Shown here: piece after piece, positions 1 through 6,632 of the stretch
Position numbering within the stretch: position 1 is the stretch's first letter
Layout of the letters: each line of letters begins with the position of its first letter
Assembly (NCBI GenBank): GCA_018396515.1
Contig: JAGTQJ010000086.1
Span: 1-6,815 of the forward strand
DNA: 6,815 nt
Source: Candidatus Bathyarchaeota archaeon
GTDB lineage: Archaea; Thermoproteota; Bathyarchaeia; TCS64
Direction: 5' to 3'
Made by a program: the position numbers and the translations under genes
Notes under the pieces: generated by a model
What the model saw: the letters and a program-made list of their open reading frames with translations, nothing else
Database searches by the model: none
Told to the model about the DNA's origin: nothing

Positions 1-435
1 GGGGATCACGGAATCTCCATGAAGGTATTGGCTAAGGCCTCAAGGCTGGTGGGGGTTGACCAGCTCCACATCGGGACGGTGGTGGGGAAGATGTCTGAGT
101 CTGAGGAGGAGGTGTTGGAGAACCTCGAGGCCATTAGAGGCCCCATGTACGGCCTGAGGCCGGTTCTGCCCGTAGCCTCAGGAGGCCTCCATCCAGCCCT
201 CGTCTCGAAGCTCCTGAAGGTCTTCGGGGTGGATCTAGTCATCCAGGCGGGGGGAGGGATCCATGGACACCCCCTGGGAACCCTTTCAGGGGCTAGGGCC
301 ATGAGGCAGGCGGTTGAGGCCACGTTGGAGGGCTACAGCCTGGAGGAGTATGCCAGAGGGCACGAGGAGTTGGCCACTGCCCTGAAGACCTGGCTAGAAC
401 CCGAGGCTGGAGGAGCTCGAGATCCAACCAATTAG
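1..435 (+). CDS. rbcL: Form III RuBisCO large subunit, C-terminal part (5' end outside window)
   Basis: This is the C-terminal 144 residues of ribulose-1,5-bisphosphate carboxylase; the frame is open to base 1, so the first ATG at 19 is internal. RuBisCO carboxylates ribulose 1,5-bisphosphate to two 3-phosphoglycerates; archaeal form III enzymes do this in AMP/nucleoside degradation. Seen directly: the HGIS segment at the left edge, then DQLHIGTVVGKM with the loop-6 lysine (catalytic Lys334 in plant numbering) at bases 88-90, the phosphate-binding PVASGGLHP segment, and QAGGGIHGHPLGT, the second phosphate-binding glycine cluster. The HGISMKVLAK start and the HGHP ending resemble methanogen/Archaeoglobus-type form III sequences rather than forms I or II. 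The C-terminus is short and ends in TAG at 433-435, without the extra C-terminal tail of form I. No lesion is visible in this part. Catalytic residues of the N-terminal and early barrel regions lie outside the window, so full activity cannot be judged here. Confidence 0.93.
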   Translation, partial: GDHGISMKVLAKASRLVGVDQLHIGTVVGKMSESEEEVLENLEAIRGPMYGLRPVLPVASGGLHPALVSKLLKVFGVDLVIQAGGGIHGHPLGTLSGARAMRQAVEATLEGYSLEEYARGHEELATALKTWLEPEAGGARDPTN

Positions 436-470
436 GGGAGTTTCCCGTCAACCTCGCTCCATTCTCACAA

Positions 471-492
471 TTTAAAAATTCAATATATTTTT
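471..492 (+). promoter_or_regulatory. Putative archaeal TATA-type promoter for the chelatase ATPase operon
   Basis: The 85-base gap between rbcL and the next gene turns sharply AT-rich at about 461-500. It holds two TATA-like stretches, TTTAAAAATT (471-480) and AATATATTTTT (482-492), centred about 45 and 35 bases before the ATG at 521. With the usual archaeal spacing of about 25 bases from TATA to transcription start, the leader would be only about 8-20 bases. This fits the lack of a Shine-Dalgarno sequence before that ATG (the upstream bases are GATCTGGGT). The run of five T at 488-492 could also end the rbcL transcript. This is inferred from composition and spacing only. Confidence 0.5.
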
Positions 493-520
493 ACGTTTAA
501 TGGAAGATTAAGATCTGGGT

Positions 521-1588
521 ATGGCTGCGCTCTTTCAGGCTCACAGGGTCCACTACCCATTCTCAGCCATCGTCGACCAGGAGCGCCTCAAGCTCTCCCT
601 CCTCCTTAACGCCATCAACCCAAGGATAGGCGGGGTTCTGATCAGGGGGGCTAAGGGCACTGGGAAGAGCACGACCGTGAGGGCCCTCGTCGACCTCCTC
701 CCAGAGGTGGAGGTTGTAGCCGACTGCACATTCCGCTGCAACCCCCGAGACCCCACAAACATGTGCGATGTCTGCAGGTCTAGGGTGGAGAGGGGTGAGA
801 GCCTACCAAGGGCCCTGATGAAGATGAGGGTCGTCGAGCTCCCAATAGGCTCGACAGAGGATAGGGTTGTGGGCACTTTGAACATCGAGAAGGCCATCAG
901 GGAGGGTGTGAGAGCCCTCGAACCCGGGATCCTAGCAGAGGCTAACCAGAACATCCTTTACGTAGATGAGATAAATCTCCTGCCCGACCACATAGCGGAT
1001 ATAATCCTGGACGCGGCCGCATCGGGCTGGAACGTGGTGGAGAGGGAGGGCATCAGCGTACAGCACCCATCAAGGTTCATACTGATAGGGACCATGAACC
1101 CAGAGGAGGGGGGGCGGAGACCCCAGCTCCTAGACAGGATGGCCCTCCACACCGAGATCTCCACCATACATGATCCCAGCCTGAGGAAGGAGGTAATGAG
1201 GTACAACATAGAGTTCGAGGAGGATCCCATTGGCTTCATGGAGAGGTTCAAGGGGGAGCAGGAGGAGCTGAGGAGGAGGATACTTGCGGCTAGGGAACTC
1301 GTCCCGAAGGTATTCGTCCCAGAGAGCCTGTACGAGGTCGTCGCGAGGATGTGCATCTCATTGAGGGTGGACGGACACCGGCCCGACATAATCATCGTGA
1401 AGGCGGCGCGTACACTGGCCGCCTTCCATGGTAGGAGCAGGGTCGAGCCTCAGGACATCTTGGAGTGCGCCTATCTGGCCCTGAGCCACAGGACCAGGAA
1501 CCTCGGGATGGATCCCCCCGCCACGGATATCCAGATCAGGGAGGAGTTCAAAAAGGCCCTGTCCATCGTGGAGGGAAACCCGAGGTGA
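521..1588 (+). CDS. ChlI/BchI-type AAA+ ATPase (Mg-chelatase or cobaltochelatase motor subunit)
   Basis: A 355-residue AAA+ protein of the Mg-chelatase subunit I family, close to the usual 340-350 residues. In this family a ChlI hexamer works with ChlD to drive metal insertion into a tetrapyrrole by a separate large subunit (ChlH/BchH for Mg, CobN for Co). Visible motifs: Walker [10 protein letters not shown] at residues 43-51; Walker B ILYVDE at 145-150 with the normal Asp149-Glu150 pair; sensor 1 Asn193 in TMNPEEG; arginine finger Arg206 in LLDR; and a sensor-2-like helix [16 protein letters not shown] near 289-304. Four cysteines (C69, C73, C82, C85) sit in the insertion after Walker A, a likely metal-binding knuckle. 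There is no signal peptide or membrane segment, so it is cytoplasmic. The ATG at 521 is the only reasonable start: an in-frame TAA lies at 509-511, no Shine-Dalgarno site is seen, and translation is probably near-leaderless. The next gene follows after 10 bases and is a paralogue, so the two form an operon. The metal and the substrate cannot be told from the sequence. Confidence 0.9.
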   Translation: MAALFQAHRVHYPFSAIVDQERLKLSLLLNAINPRIGGVLIRGAKGTGKSTTVRALVDLLPEVEVVADCTFRCNPRDPTNMCDVCRSRVERGESLPRALMKMRVVELPIGSTEDRVVGTLNIEKAIREGVRALEPGILAEANQNILYVDEINLLPDHIADIILDAAASGWNVVEREGISVQHPSRFILIGTMNPEEGGRRPQLLDRMALHTEISTIHDPSLRKEVMRYNIEFEEDPIGFMERFKGEQEELRRRILAARELVPKVFVPESLYEVVARMCISLRVDGHRPDIIIVKAARTLAAFHGRSRVEPQDILECAYLALSHRTRNLGMDPPATDIQIREEFKKALSIVEGNPR

Positions 1589-1589
1589 T
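1582..1589 (+). promoter_or_regulatory. Shine-Dalgarno site for the ChlI-ChlD fusion gene
   Basis: GAGGTGAT matches the complement of the archaeal 16S rRNA 3' end very well. It overlaps the TGA stop of the upstream ChlI-like gene (1586-1588) and lies 9 bases before the ATG at 1599. It supports that start and translational coupling of the two ATPase genes. The nearer ATG at 1588-1590 closes at once with TAA and is not a real start. Confidence 0.75.
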
Positions 1590-1598
1590 GGACCGTTA

Positions 1599-4082
1599 AT
1601 GGAGAGGATCGTATACCCATTCACGGCCATAGTAGGCCAGGAGAGGGCTAAGACGGCCCTCATCCTGAACGCCGTAGATCCCAGGCTTGGCGGGGTCCTC
1701 ATCTCAGGCCCGAAGGGGTCAGGGAAGTCCACAATAGTCAGATCCCTCGAGGGAATCCTCCCCATGGTCGAGAGCGTTGAGGGGTGCGAGTTCAACTGCA
1801 ACCCAAACGACCTAACCCATCTCTGCCCAGCCTGCAGGGAGAGGTTGAGGGAGGGCAGGCTGGAGGTAGCCCTACGCCCTATGAGGATAGTTGAGCTTCC
1901 ATTAGGGGCGACTGAGGAGGGCCTACTGGGAACCATAGACGCAGAGGAGGTTCTCAGGACAGGTGTGAAAAGAATAAGCCCAGGGCTTCTTGGGAGAGCT
2001 AACCAGAACATCCTGTACGTCGAGGACTTGAACCTCCTCTCAGACCACCTCGTAGACTGCATCCTAGACCCAGCAGCCTCAGGATGGGTCTCGGTCGAGA
2101 GGGAGGGGATAAGCCTCCAGCACCCATCCAGGTTCATACTAGTAGCCTCCATGAACCCTGAGGAGGGGGGGCTAAGACCCCAGATCCTAGACAGGTTCGC
2201 CCTCAAGGTGGACATCGAACCCATAACGGACCCTAAGTTGAGGGCTGAGATAATAAGGAGAAACCTGGCCTTCGAGGAGGATCCCCGATCCTTCTACGAG
2301 ATATATGAAGAGGAGCAGGATCAGCTCAGTAGGAGGATAAAAGAGGCCAGGGAGAGGCTGGAGAAGGTCATAATCCCGGAGGATGTGATGAGGGGTATAG
2401 GCGAGGCCTGCTCCCGCCTCGATATCGAGGGAGTTAGATCCGATATTGCCATTCTGAAGGCTGCGAGGGCATTGGCGGCATATGAGGGAAGGGAGAAGGT
2501 GGAACCAGAGGACGCCTTAAAGGTCCTCGACCTAGCCCTAAGCCACAGGTTGAGGGGGCCCGGAGGCAAGCCCCTCGAGAGGGCTAACGTGATCAAGGAG
2601 TTGAGAAGCATCCTCCTAAAAGAGGCCTACGAAGGGGGGAAAGACCTTATCGAACTCGCCCCGCCTCCCCCTGGGATGGAACCCCAAAGGGTGATCCCGA
2701 AGATCGATAGGAGGAGGAGAAGGAGGCCCTCCGGGGTCTTGGGCAATATAATCAACATACTTGCAATAGCATCACTCCTGATCTCACTGAGCCTCGTCTT
2801 CAGCCTCATGACAGGCCTATTTGAGGTGATGCTCTTCAACAAGCCCATCTCGGCCCTCGTGGGAGCCCTCACTCTAAATAGGGTCCTCATCCACCTGGCC
2901 CTTATAACCCCCATCTTCCTTCTCCTCTTCCTGCTCTCCAGGAGGGTTAGGAGGCCGATAATCTACATATACACCTACCTCGGCTCCGGGCTGAGGAGGC
3001 AGCTAGTCCAGAGGCAGGAGCCAAAGCTCGAGGAGGAAGAGGAGGAGAGAGAGGAGGTCATCGAGAGGATGGGCCTGATCAACATACCTCTTTACGCCTC
3101 CCTCAGGCGCCTATACAAGCTGGCCGTCGAGAAGGGAATTAAACTCCTCCAAGTCGGAGGAAAGAAGAGGAGGAGCTATAAGCTGACCTATGAGAGGAGG
3201 GCCGATAGGAGGCTGAGGACGACGGTTGGAAAGCGCTCAAAGACCAAGGCTAGGTCGGAGAGGGGGAGATATATCTCGTATGAGCTCCCCAAGGGGAGGC
3301 CCTGGGATCTCGCATTGGCTCCGACCATAAGGGCTGCAGCCCCCTATCAGAGGTCCAGGGATAGGAGGGGTCTCGCCCTGAAGGTTGAATTGGACGACAT
3401 AAGGGTGAAGGTCAGGGAGATGAGGGCACCCATAACGATGGTCCTCCTCCTCGACATGAGCGAGTCCATGATATCCTCCCTAGAAAACGTCAGGAATGCG
3501 ATACTGAGCATGAGGGATACCATCCTCAAGAGGAGGGATAGCGTAGGCCTGGTGATATTCAAGGGGGAGGGGGCGACAACCCTGCAGCCCCCAACCCGGA
3601 ACCTGGGCCTTGTGGTGAGGAGGCTCATGGAGGTGGGGGCGAGCGATCTCACCCCCCTAGCCTCGGGTATGTTCGAGGCCTGGAGGGTTCTGAGAAACGA
3701 GAAGGTCAAGAACAGGGATATAATCCCCTTCCTCGTGATAATCTCGGATGGGATAGCCAACATACCCTTGGAGTCCCCCCTCTCACCCTACACCCGCAGA
3801 TACTACCTGAACACGGCCCAGGCTGATGTAATAGACGTGGCCTATCTCCTGAGGAGATCAGGCATAAGGACCATGGTGATAAATCCCTCTCATAACATCG
3901 AGGAGGAGATGCTCAAGAGGCACAGGAGTGTAGAGGAGGCTACGGGAAAGAGGTTCCTTGAGCCGACAGAGCTCCTGATGGAGATCCCCAAGATAACCGG
4001 GGGCTACTACTATGGAATTGGAGAGGAAGGGGAGCTGGAGGAGGTCTTCCTCACCGAGGCCCTAGGCCTTGTCAGCCGATAA
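1599..4082 (+). CDS. ChlI-ChlD fusion: AAA+ ATPase with membrane hairpin and C-terminal VWA domain
   Basis: An 827-residue protein combining chelatase subunits I and D. Residues 1-345 form an AAA+ module closely similar to the upstream protein: Walker A GPKGSGKST (37-45), sensor 1 Asn186 (SMNPEEG), arginine finger Arg199 (ILDR), and cysteines 63, 67, 76 and 79. Its Walker B reads ILYVED, with the acidic pair swapped (Glu142-Asp143). A proline stretch APPPPG (354-359) and six arginines (371-376) lead into two hydrophobic segments, about 382-408 and 427-447, flanked by RRVRR. The basic flanks on both outer sides predict a hairpin with both soluble domains in the cytoplasm. An acidic run (478-486) and an Arg/Lys-rich region (503-560) follow. 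The ChlD signature TIRAAAPYQRSR (576-587) precedes a von Willebrand A domain with a complete MIDAS: DMSES (619-623), Thr685 and Asp717 in SDG. In the family, the D subunit's VWA domain couples the ATPase ring to the chelatase. ChlI-ChlD fusions are known; the membrane hairpin is unusual. No H/CobN subunit is adjacent, so the metal and substrate are unknown. Confidence 0.88.
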   Translation: MERIVYPFTAIVGQERAKTALILNAVDPRLGGVLISGPKGSGKSTIVRSLEGILPMVESVEGCEFNCNPNDLTHLCPACRERLREGRLEVALRPMRIVELPLGATEEGLLGTIDAEEVLRTGVKRISPGLLGRANQNILYVEDLNLLSDHLVDCILDPAASGWVSVEREGISLQHPSRFILVASMNPEEGGLRPQILDRFALKVDIEPITDPKLRAEIIRRNLAFEEDPRSFYEIYEEEQDQLSRRIKEARERLEKVIIPEDVMRGIGEACSRLDIEGVRSDIAILKAARALAAYEGREKVEPEDALKVLDLALSHRLRGPGGKPLERANVIKELRSILLKEAYEGGKDLIELAPPPPGMEPQRVIPKIDRRRRRRPSGVLGNIINILAIASLLISLSLVFSLMTGLFEVMLFNKPISALVGALTLNRVLIHLALITPIFLLLFLLSRRVRRPIIYIYTYLGSGLRRQLVQRQEPKLEEEEEEREEVIERMGLINIPLYASLRRLYKLAVEKGIKLLQVGGKKRRSYKLTYERRADRRLRTTVGKRSKTKARSERGRYISYELPKGRPWDLALAPTIRAAAPYQRSRDRRGLALKVELDDIRVKVREMRAPITMVLLLDMSESMISSLENVRNAILSMRDTILKRRDSVGLVIFKGEGATTLQPPTRNLGLVVRRLMEVGASDLTPLASGMFEAWRVLRNEKVKNRDIIPFLVIISDGIANIPLESPLSPYTRRYYLNTAQADVIDVAYLLRRSGIRTMVINPSHNIEEEMLKRHRSVEEATGKRFLEPTELLMEIPKITGGYYYGIGEEGELEEVFLTEALGLVSR

Positions 4083-4189
4083 GCCCATGGGGTTGAACGC
4101 TGGCCTGGTGCCCTCGACATTGAGGGAGAAGATAAACACATCCATTAGAGGAGGCATAAGTGGAATATCATCCGGGATCGATCTCCTTT

Positions 4190-4198
4190 AAAATAAAA
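4190..4198 (-). terminator. Oligo-T terminator candidate for the por operon
   Basis: Read on the minus strand this is TTTTATTTT, beginning about 33 bases past the porB stop codon. Archaeal RNA polymerase terminates at such T-rich tracts in the non-template strand without needing a hairpin, and none is evident here. It lies just inside the end of the AT-rich block shared with the converging operon. Confidence 0.45.
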
Positions 4199-4204
4199 GG
4201 GGGA

Positions 4205-4231
4205 TTTTTCCTTAGATTTAAGAACTTTTTT
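4205..4231 (+). terminator. Oligo-T terminator candidates for the chelatase ATPase operon
   Basis: Two plus-strand T tracts, TTTTT at 4205-4209 and TTTTTT at 4226-4231, follow the ChlI-ChlD stop by 123 and 144 bases. The second abuts the porB stop codon. Such tandem T tracts are a common archaeal termination signal. With the minus-strand tract at 4190-4198 they make a compact bidirectional terminator in which each transcript ends close to the other gene's 3' end. Confidence 0.45.
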
Positions 4232-5119
4232 CTAGTATCCTCTCTCATCCCTCTCTAGGAGCCTCTGCCATCTCTCGTGGACCCATCTCTCCATCTCGGC
4301 TATCTGTTCATCTGTCAGGTGTCTGAACCTCCCCTGCATCTGCAGGAACTCCTTCAGGGGCTTAAGGGTCTTCGGCTTTATGTTGAGCTTGAACTTGCCC
4401 TCCACGACCTCGTAGACAGGCCAGAAGCCAGTCTCCACAGCCAGCCTAGCCATGGTGACCATCTTCTCCGGAGAGTACCTCCAGCCTGTCGGGCATGTGT
4501 TCAGGACCTCGATGTAGCTGAGGCCCTTCCCCTCCTCCGTCGTCAATCTCTGGGCCAGCTTTATCTTCCTCTTATAGTCGGGTATGTTGTGGATGGACGC
4601 AGTCGCCACCAGGGGTATGTGGTGGGCCTCCATTATCTCAGGCATGCTCTTAGGCCATACGGTCTTACCCTGTATCACGCTCCCTATCGGGGTGGTTGTG
4701 GTCCAAGCCCACCTTGGCGTTGCCCCGCTCCTCTGGATCCCCGTGTTCATGTAGGCCTGGTTGTTCTGGCATATGTATATTATCCTCTCACCCCTCTCCG
4801 CGGCTCCGGATAGGGCTTGGAGCCCTATGTCGTAGGTCCCCCCATCCCCAGCTATGACAACCACGTTCGTGTTCTTATGGCCAGCAGCCTTCAGTCCCCT
4901 AGCCACCCCTGAGGCTGCCGCGGCCGCTGAGGGGAACTGGGTTGGGCCCCTGTCTATTAGCATTGCCCCGGACCAGGCCCCGCATGAGGCTGGGATTATT
5001 ACGGCCGAGTTCCTCCCAAGGGTGTCAAGGGCGTGCCTGGATATGAGGACCATGGCGCACCCCTGGCATGCACCGGTCGGGGGGATGGTCACCCTCTCAA
5101 CGGTCACAACATCGCTCAT
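4232..5119 (-). CDS. porB: Pyruvate:ferredoxin oxidoreductase beta subunit (TPP-binding)
   Basis: The beta subunit binds thiamine pyrophosphate and the [4Fe-4S] cluster nearest to it in the enzyme that interconverts pyruvate + CoA and acetyl-CoA + CO2 + reduced ferredoxin; it is cytoplasmic. From the ATG at 5119 the product has 295 residues. Seen directly: CQGC at residues 18-21, a third cysteine at 46 (PASCG) and a fourth at 209 (NTCPTGW), the four cluster ligands; the TPP/Mg motif GDGGTYDIGLQALSG from residue 91, ending at the asparagines near 119-120; then QAYMNTGIQRSGATP and WTTTTPIG, both typical of pyruvate-type beta subunits. A longer reading from GTG at 5128 is possible, but that GTG lies inside the Shine-Dalgarno sequence, so the ATG at 5119 is preferred. 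The gene starts 12 bases after the porA stop and is the last of the operon. POR is the best substrate call; another 2-oxoacid is not excluded. Confidence 0.92.
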   Translation of the reverse strand: MSDVVTVERVTIPPTGACQGCAMVLISRHALDTLGRNSAVIIPASCGAWSGAMLIDRGPTQFPSAAAAASGVARGLKAAGHKNTNVVVIAGDGGTYDIGLQALSGAAERGERIIYICQNNQAYMNTGIQRSGATPRWAWTTTTPIGSVIQGKTVWPKSMPEIMEAHHIPLVATASIHNIPDYKRKIKLAQRLTTEEGKGLSYIEVLNTCPTGWRYSPEKMVTMARLAVETGFWPVYEVVEGKFKLNIKPKTLKPLKEFLQMQGRFRHLTDEQIAEMERWVHERWQRLLERDERGY

Positions 5120-5125
5120 CCTTCC

Positions 5126-5132
5126 CACCTCC
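5126..5132 (-). promoter_or_regulatory. Shine-Dalgarno site deciding the porB start
   Basis: On the minus strand the junction reads TAGGAGGTGGGAAGGATG. The GGAGGTG core (5132-5126) overlaps the last base of the porA TAG stop and sits 6 bases before the ATG at 5119-5117. The in-frame GTG at 5128-5126 is part of this site itself and so cannot be its own start. Confidence 0.8.
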
Positions 5133-6343
5133 TAGAAGCCTGCCAGCCTGATCTCCACGGCGCCTATCTCATGGCCGAACCAGGTCTGCTTCTCCACCCT
5201 ACCCGTCCTAGCTGCCTCCAGCACCTTCTGATATGCGAACTGGAGGTCCTGAACCCTTATGTCTGACCCTCCTAGGCCCAGGATGAAGTTTAACATCTTC
5301 GGCCTATCAGCTAGGTCGTATAGGGAGGCCTTGAGGTCGCCGTAGACCTCTCCATAGTTGCATCCATGGGTTACATCCCTCTCGCAGACCCCGAGGGCCT
5401 TGAACCCATGCTTCTCCTGGAGCTCTATGAAGTCCTCCGCTGGGAATGGCCTGAAGCTCCTCAGCTTTATCAGGCCTACCCTCTCCCCCTTATCCCTAAG
5501 GATGTCGACCACATGCCTGGCTGTTCCGGTCATGGAGGCCATTGTGACGAGGGCCGCCTCAGCATCCTCGACCCTGTAGGTCTCGATCAGGCCGTTTCCA
5601 TACCTCCTTCCGAAGATCTCCGCGTACTCCTCGTTCGCCTCCTTTATCACCTCCTTCGCGTTGGTCATGGCCTGTTCATGCTCCATCTCCTGAAGTGGAA
5701 CCCCCGGTGTATCCCACTGGATGAACTCGCTCCTGCTTGGGTCTATGCGGACTGCATACGGCTTGAATGGTGGCAGGAACCTGTCCACATCCTCCTGGCT
5801 CGGCAGCCTAACAGTGGCCCCCGTGTGGGAGGTCACATAGCCGTCGTATAGGACCATTAAGGGCATTAGAACCCTGTGATCCTCAGCTATCCTGAAGGCC
5901 TGGAGGGTTGTGTCCAATGCCTCTTGAGGGCTCTCGACGAATAGCTGGATGAATCCCGTAGTGGCCTCGCACATGCTGTCTGTATAGTCGGCGAATAGGC
6001 TCGAGTAGCTTCTATTCGGGACCGCTATCACAAGAGGGATCCTATCCCTATGGACCATCTCCAGGTTCTCGTGGGCGTACATCAACCCAGGCCCACAGGT
6101 CGCTGTGAAGATCCTAACACCGCAGGCCCCCGCCCCCCTCATGGCCGCTAGGCAGCTGTGCTCTCCTTCGATCTCTATGAACTCTGCGTCCATCTCCCCA
6201 TTCGCAATGTACTCGGAGATCTTCTCGGTGACTGGTGACTGGGGTGTTATGGGGTAGGCTGCTATAACCTTAACCCTCGCAAGCTTAACCGCGTATGCTA
6301 TCGCATCGTTTCCTGTTAGAAAATCTATCTTCTCCTTAACCAT
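5132..6343 (-). CDS. porA: Pyruvate:ferredoxin oxidoreductase alpha subunit
   Basis: A 403-residue alpha subunit, close to the usual 390-400 residues. It holds the 2-oxoacid-binding part of the active site facing the TPP of PorB. The hallmark YPITPQSP lies at 30-37, with Thr33 corresponding to Thr31 of the Desulfovibrio africanus enzyme. Glu61 in EIEGEHS matches its TPP-contacting Glu64, and Arg111 in AVPNRS matches its pyruvate-binding Arg114. These three support a pyruvate-type enzyme. The C-terminal part carries the transketolase C-like domain (LVTMASMTGTARHVVDIL, then LIKLRSFRPFP) and ends near GLGGSDIRVQD. Two stretches differ from familiar archaeal PorA: CGPGLMYAHE where ASQGLALMHE is common, and FADYTD (117-122) where N/G-D-H/W-x-D is common. 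The ATG at 6343 directly follows the porD TAA (TAAATG), with GGGAG 6 bases upstream as ribosome site. A divergent pyruvate or closely related 2-oxoacid enzyme is the best call. Confidence 0.92.
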   Translation of the reverse strand: MVKEKIDFLTGNDAIAYAVKLARVKVIAAYPITPQSPVTEKISEYIANGEMDAEFIEIEGEHSCLAAMRGAGACGVRIFTATCGPGLMYAHENLEMVHRDRIPLVIAVPNRSYSSLFADYTDSMCEATTGFIQLFVESPQEALDTTLQAFRIAEDHRVLMPLMVLYDGYVTSHTGATVRLPSQEDVDRFLPPFKPYAVRIDPSRSEFIQWDTPGVPLQEMEHEQAMTNAKEVIKEANEEYAEIFGRRYGNGLIETYRVEDAEAALVTMASMTGTARHVVDILRDKGERVGLIKLRSFRPFPAEDFIELQEKHGFKALGVCERDVTHGCNYGEVYGDLKASLYDLADRPKMLNFILGLGGSDIRVQDLQFAYQKVLEAARTGRVEKQTWFGHEIGAVEIRLAGF

Positions 6344-6631
6344 TTACCTCTCCCTCTCCATCCTTATAGCCTGGACGGGGCACTCCTCGGCGCAGACCCC
6401 GCATCCCTTGCAGGTCAGGTAGTCTATGACGGCCGACCTCTCCCCTTTAGATATGACCCCTTCTGGGCAGTAGTCCACGCATAGCCAGCATCTCCTGCAC
6501 TTCTCCTCGTCGACTATGGGCTTGAAAACCCTCCAAGACCACGCTGCCCTGCTCTCCTTGTACTTCTTTATGGCCTCATCGTCCAGAACCCTCCCCTTCA
6601 GGGTTCTCCACTCTATCTTCCCCGTCGACAT
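6344..6631 (-). CDS. porD: Pyruvate:ferredoxin oxidoreductase delta subunit (2x[4Fe-4S] ferredoxin-like)
   Basis: A 95-residue delta subunit that carries electrons from the PorB cluster to external ferredoxin. It contains two classical 4Fe-4S motifs, each C-x2-C-x2-C-x3-C-P: cysteines 45, 48, 51 and 55, and cysteines 74, 77, 80 and 84. The first 40 residues (IEWRTLKGRVL..., then SRAAWSWRVFKPIVD) are the family's usual N-terminal extension ahead of the clusters. The ATG at 6631 is chosen because it has a strong Shine-Dalgarno site (GGGAGG) 6 bases upstream and lies 1 base after the porG stop. An in-frame ATG at 6661 would give 105 residues but would overlap porG by 29 bases with a weaker site. 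The stop TAA at 6346-6344 directly abuts the porA start. Confidence 0.92.
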   Translation of the reverse strand: MSTGKIEWRTLKGRVLDDEAIKKYKESRAAWSWRVFKPIVDEEKCRRCWLCVDYCPEGVISKGERSAVIDYLTCKGCGVCAEECPVQAIRMERER

Positions 6632-6632
6632 A

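Larger units (their letters stand above)
4083..4231. other. Convergent intergenic region between the chelatase and por operons
   Basis: A 149-base gap between two converging operons. Bases 4083-4185 keep a coding-like, mixed composition and include a 34-codon ORF on the plus strand (ATG 4087 to TAA 4189-4191), starting 4 bases after the ChlI-ChlD stop. It has no Shine-Dalgarno site and I recognise no family, so I do not call it a gene. From about 4186 the sequence becomes AT-rich with oligo-T tracts on both strands. I see no RNA gene or repeat here. Confidence 0.6.

Noticed and set aside
19..435. A short complete protein starting at ATG 19
   Set aside because: The frame is open to base 1 and the upstream residues (GDHGIS) continue the RuBisCO family sequence, so this is a window-edge truncation.
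1358..2224. Long minus-strand open frame opposite the two ATPase genes
   Set aside because: Its peptide has no recognisable domain, it spans the junction of two well-supported plus-strand genes, and long antisense frames are expected opposite GC-rich, AGG/GAG-rich genes.
4277..4813. Plus-strand open frame opposite porB
   Set aside because: It lies wholly within porB, whose TPP and cysteine motifs are clear; the antisense peptide shows no domain.
5120..5128. GTG at 5128 as the porB start (298 residues)
   Set aside because: The GTG is part of the GGAGGTG Shine-Dalgarno core; the ATG at 5119 has ideal spacing from it.
5132..6343. Oxalate oxidoreductase instead of pyruvate oxidoreductase
   Set aside because: As I recall, oxalate enzymes replace the motif Thr by Arg (YPIRP); here YPITP and the pyruvate-type Arg111 are intact.
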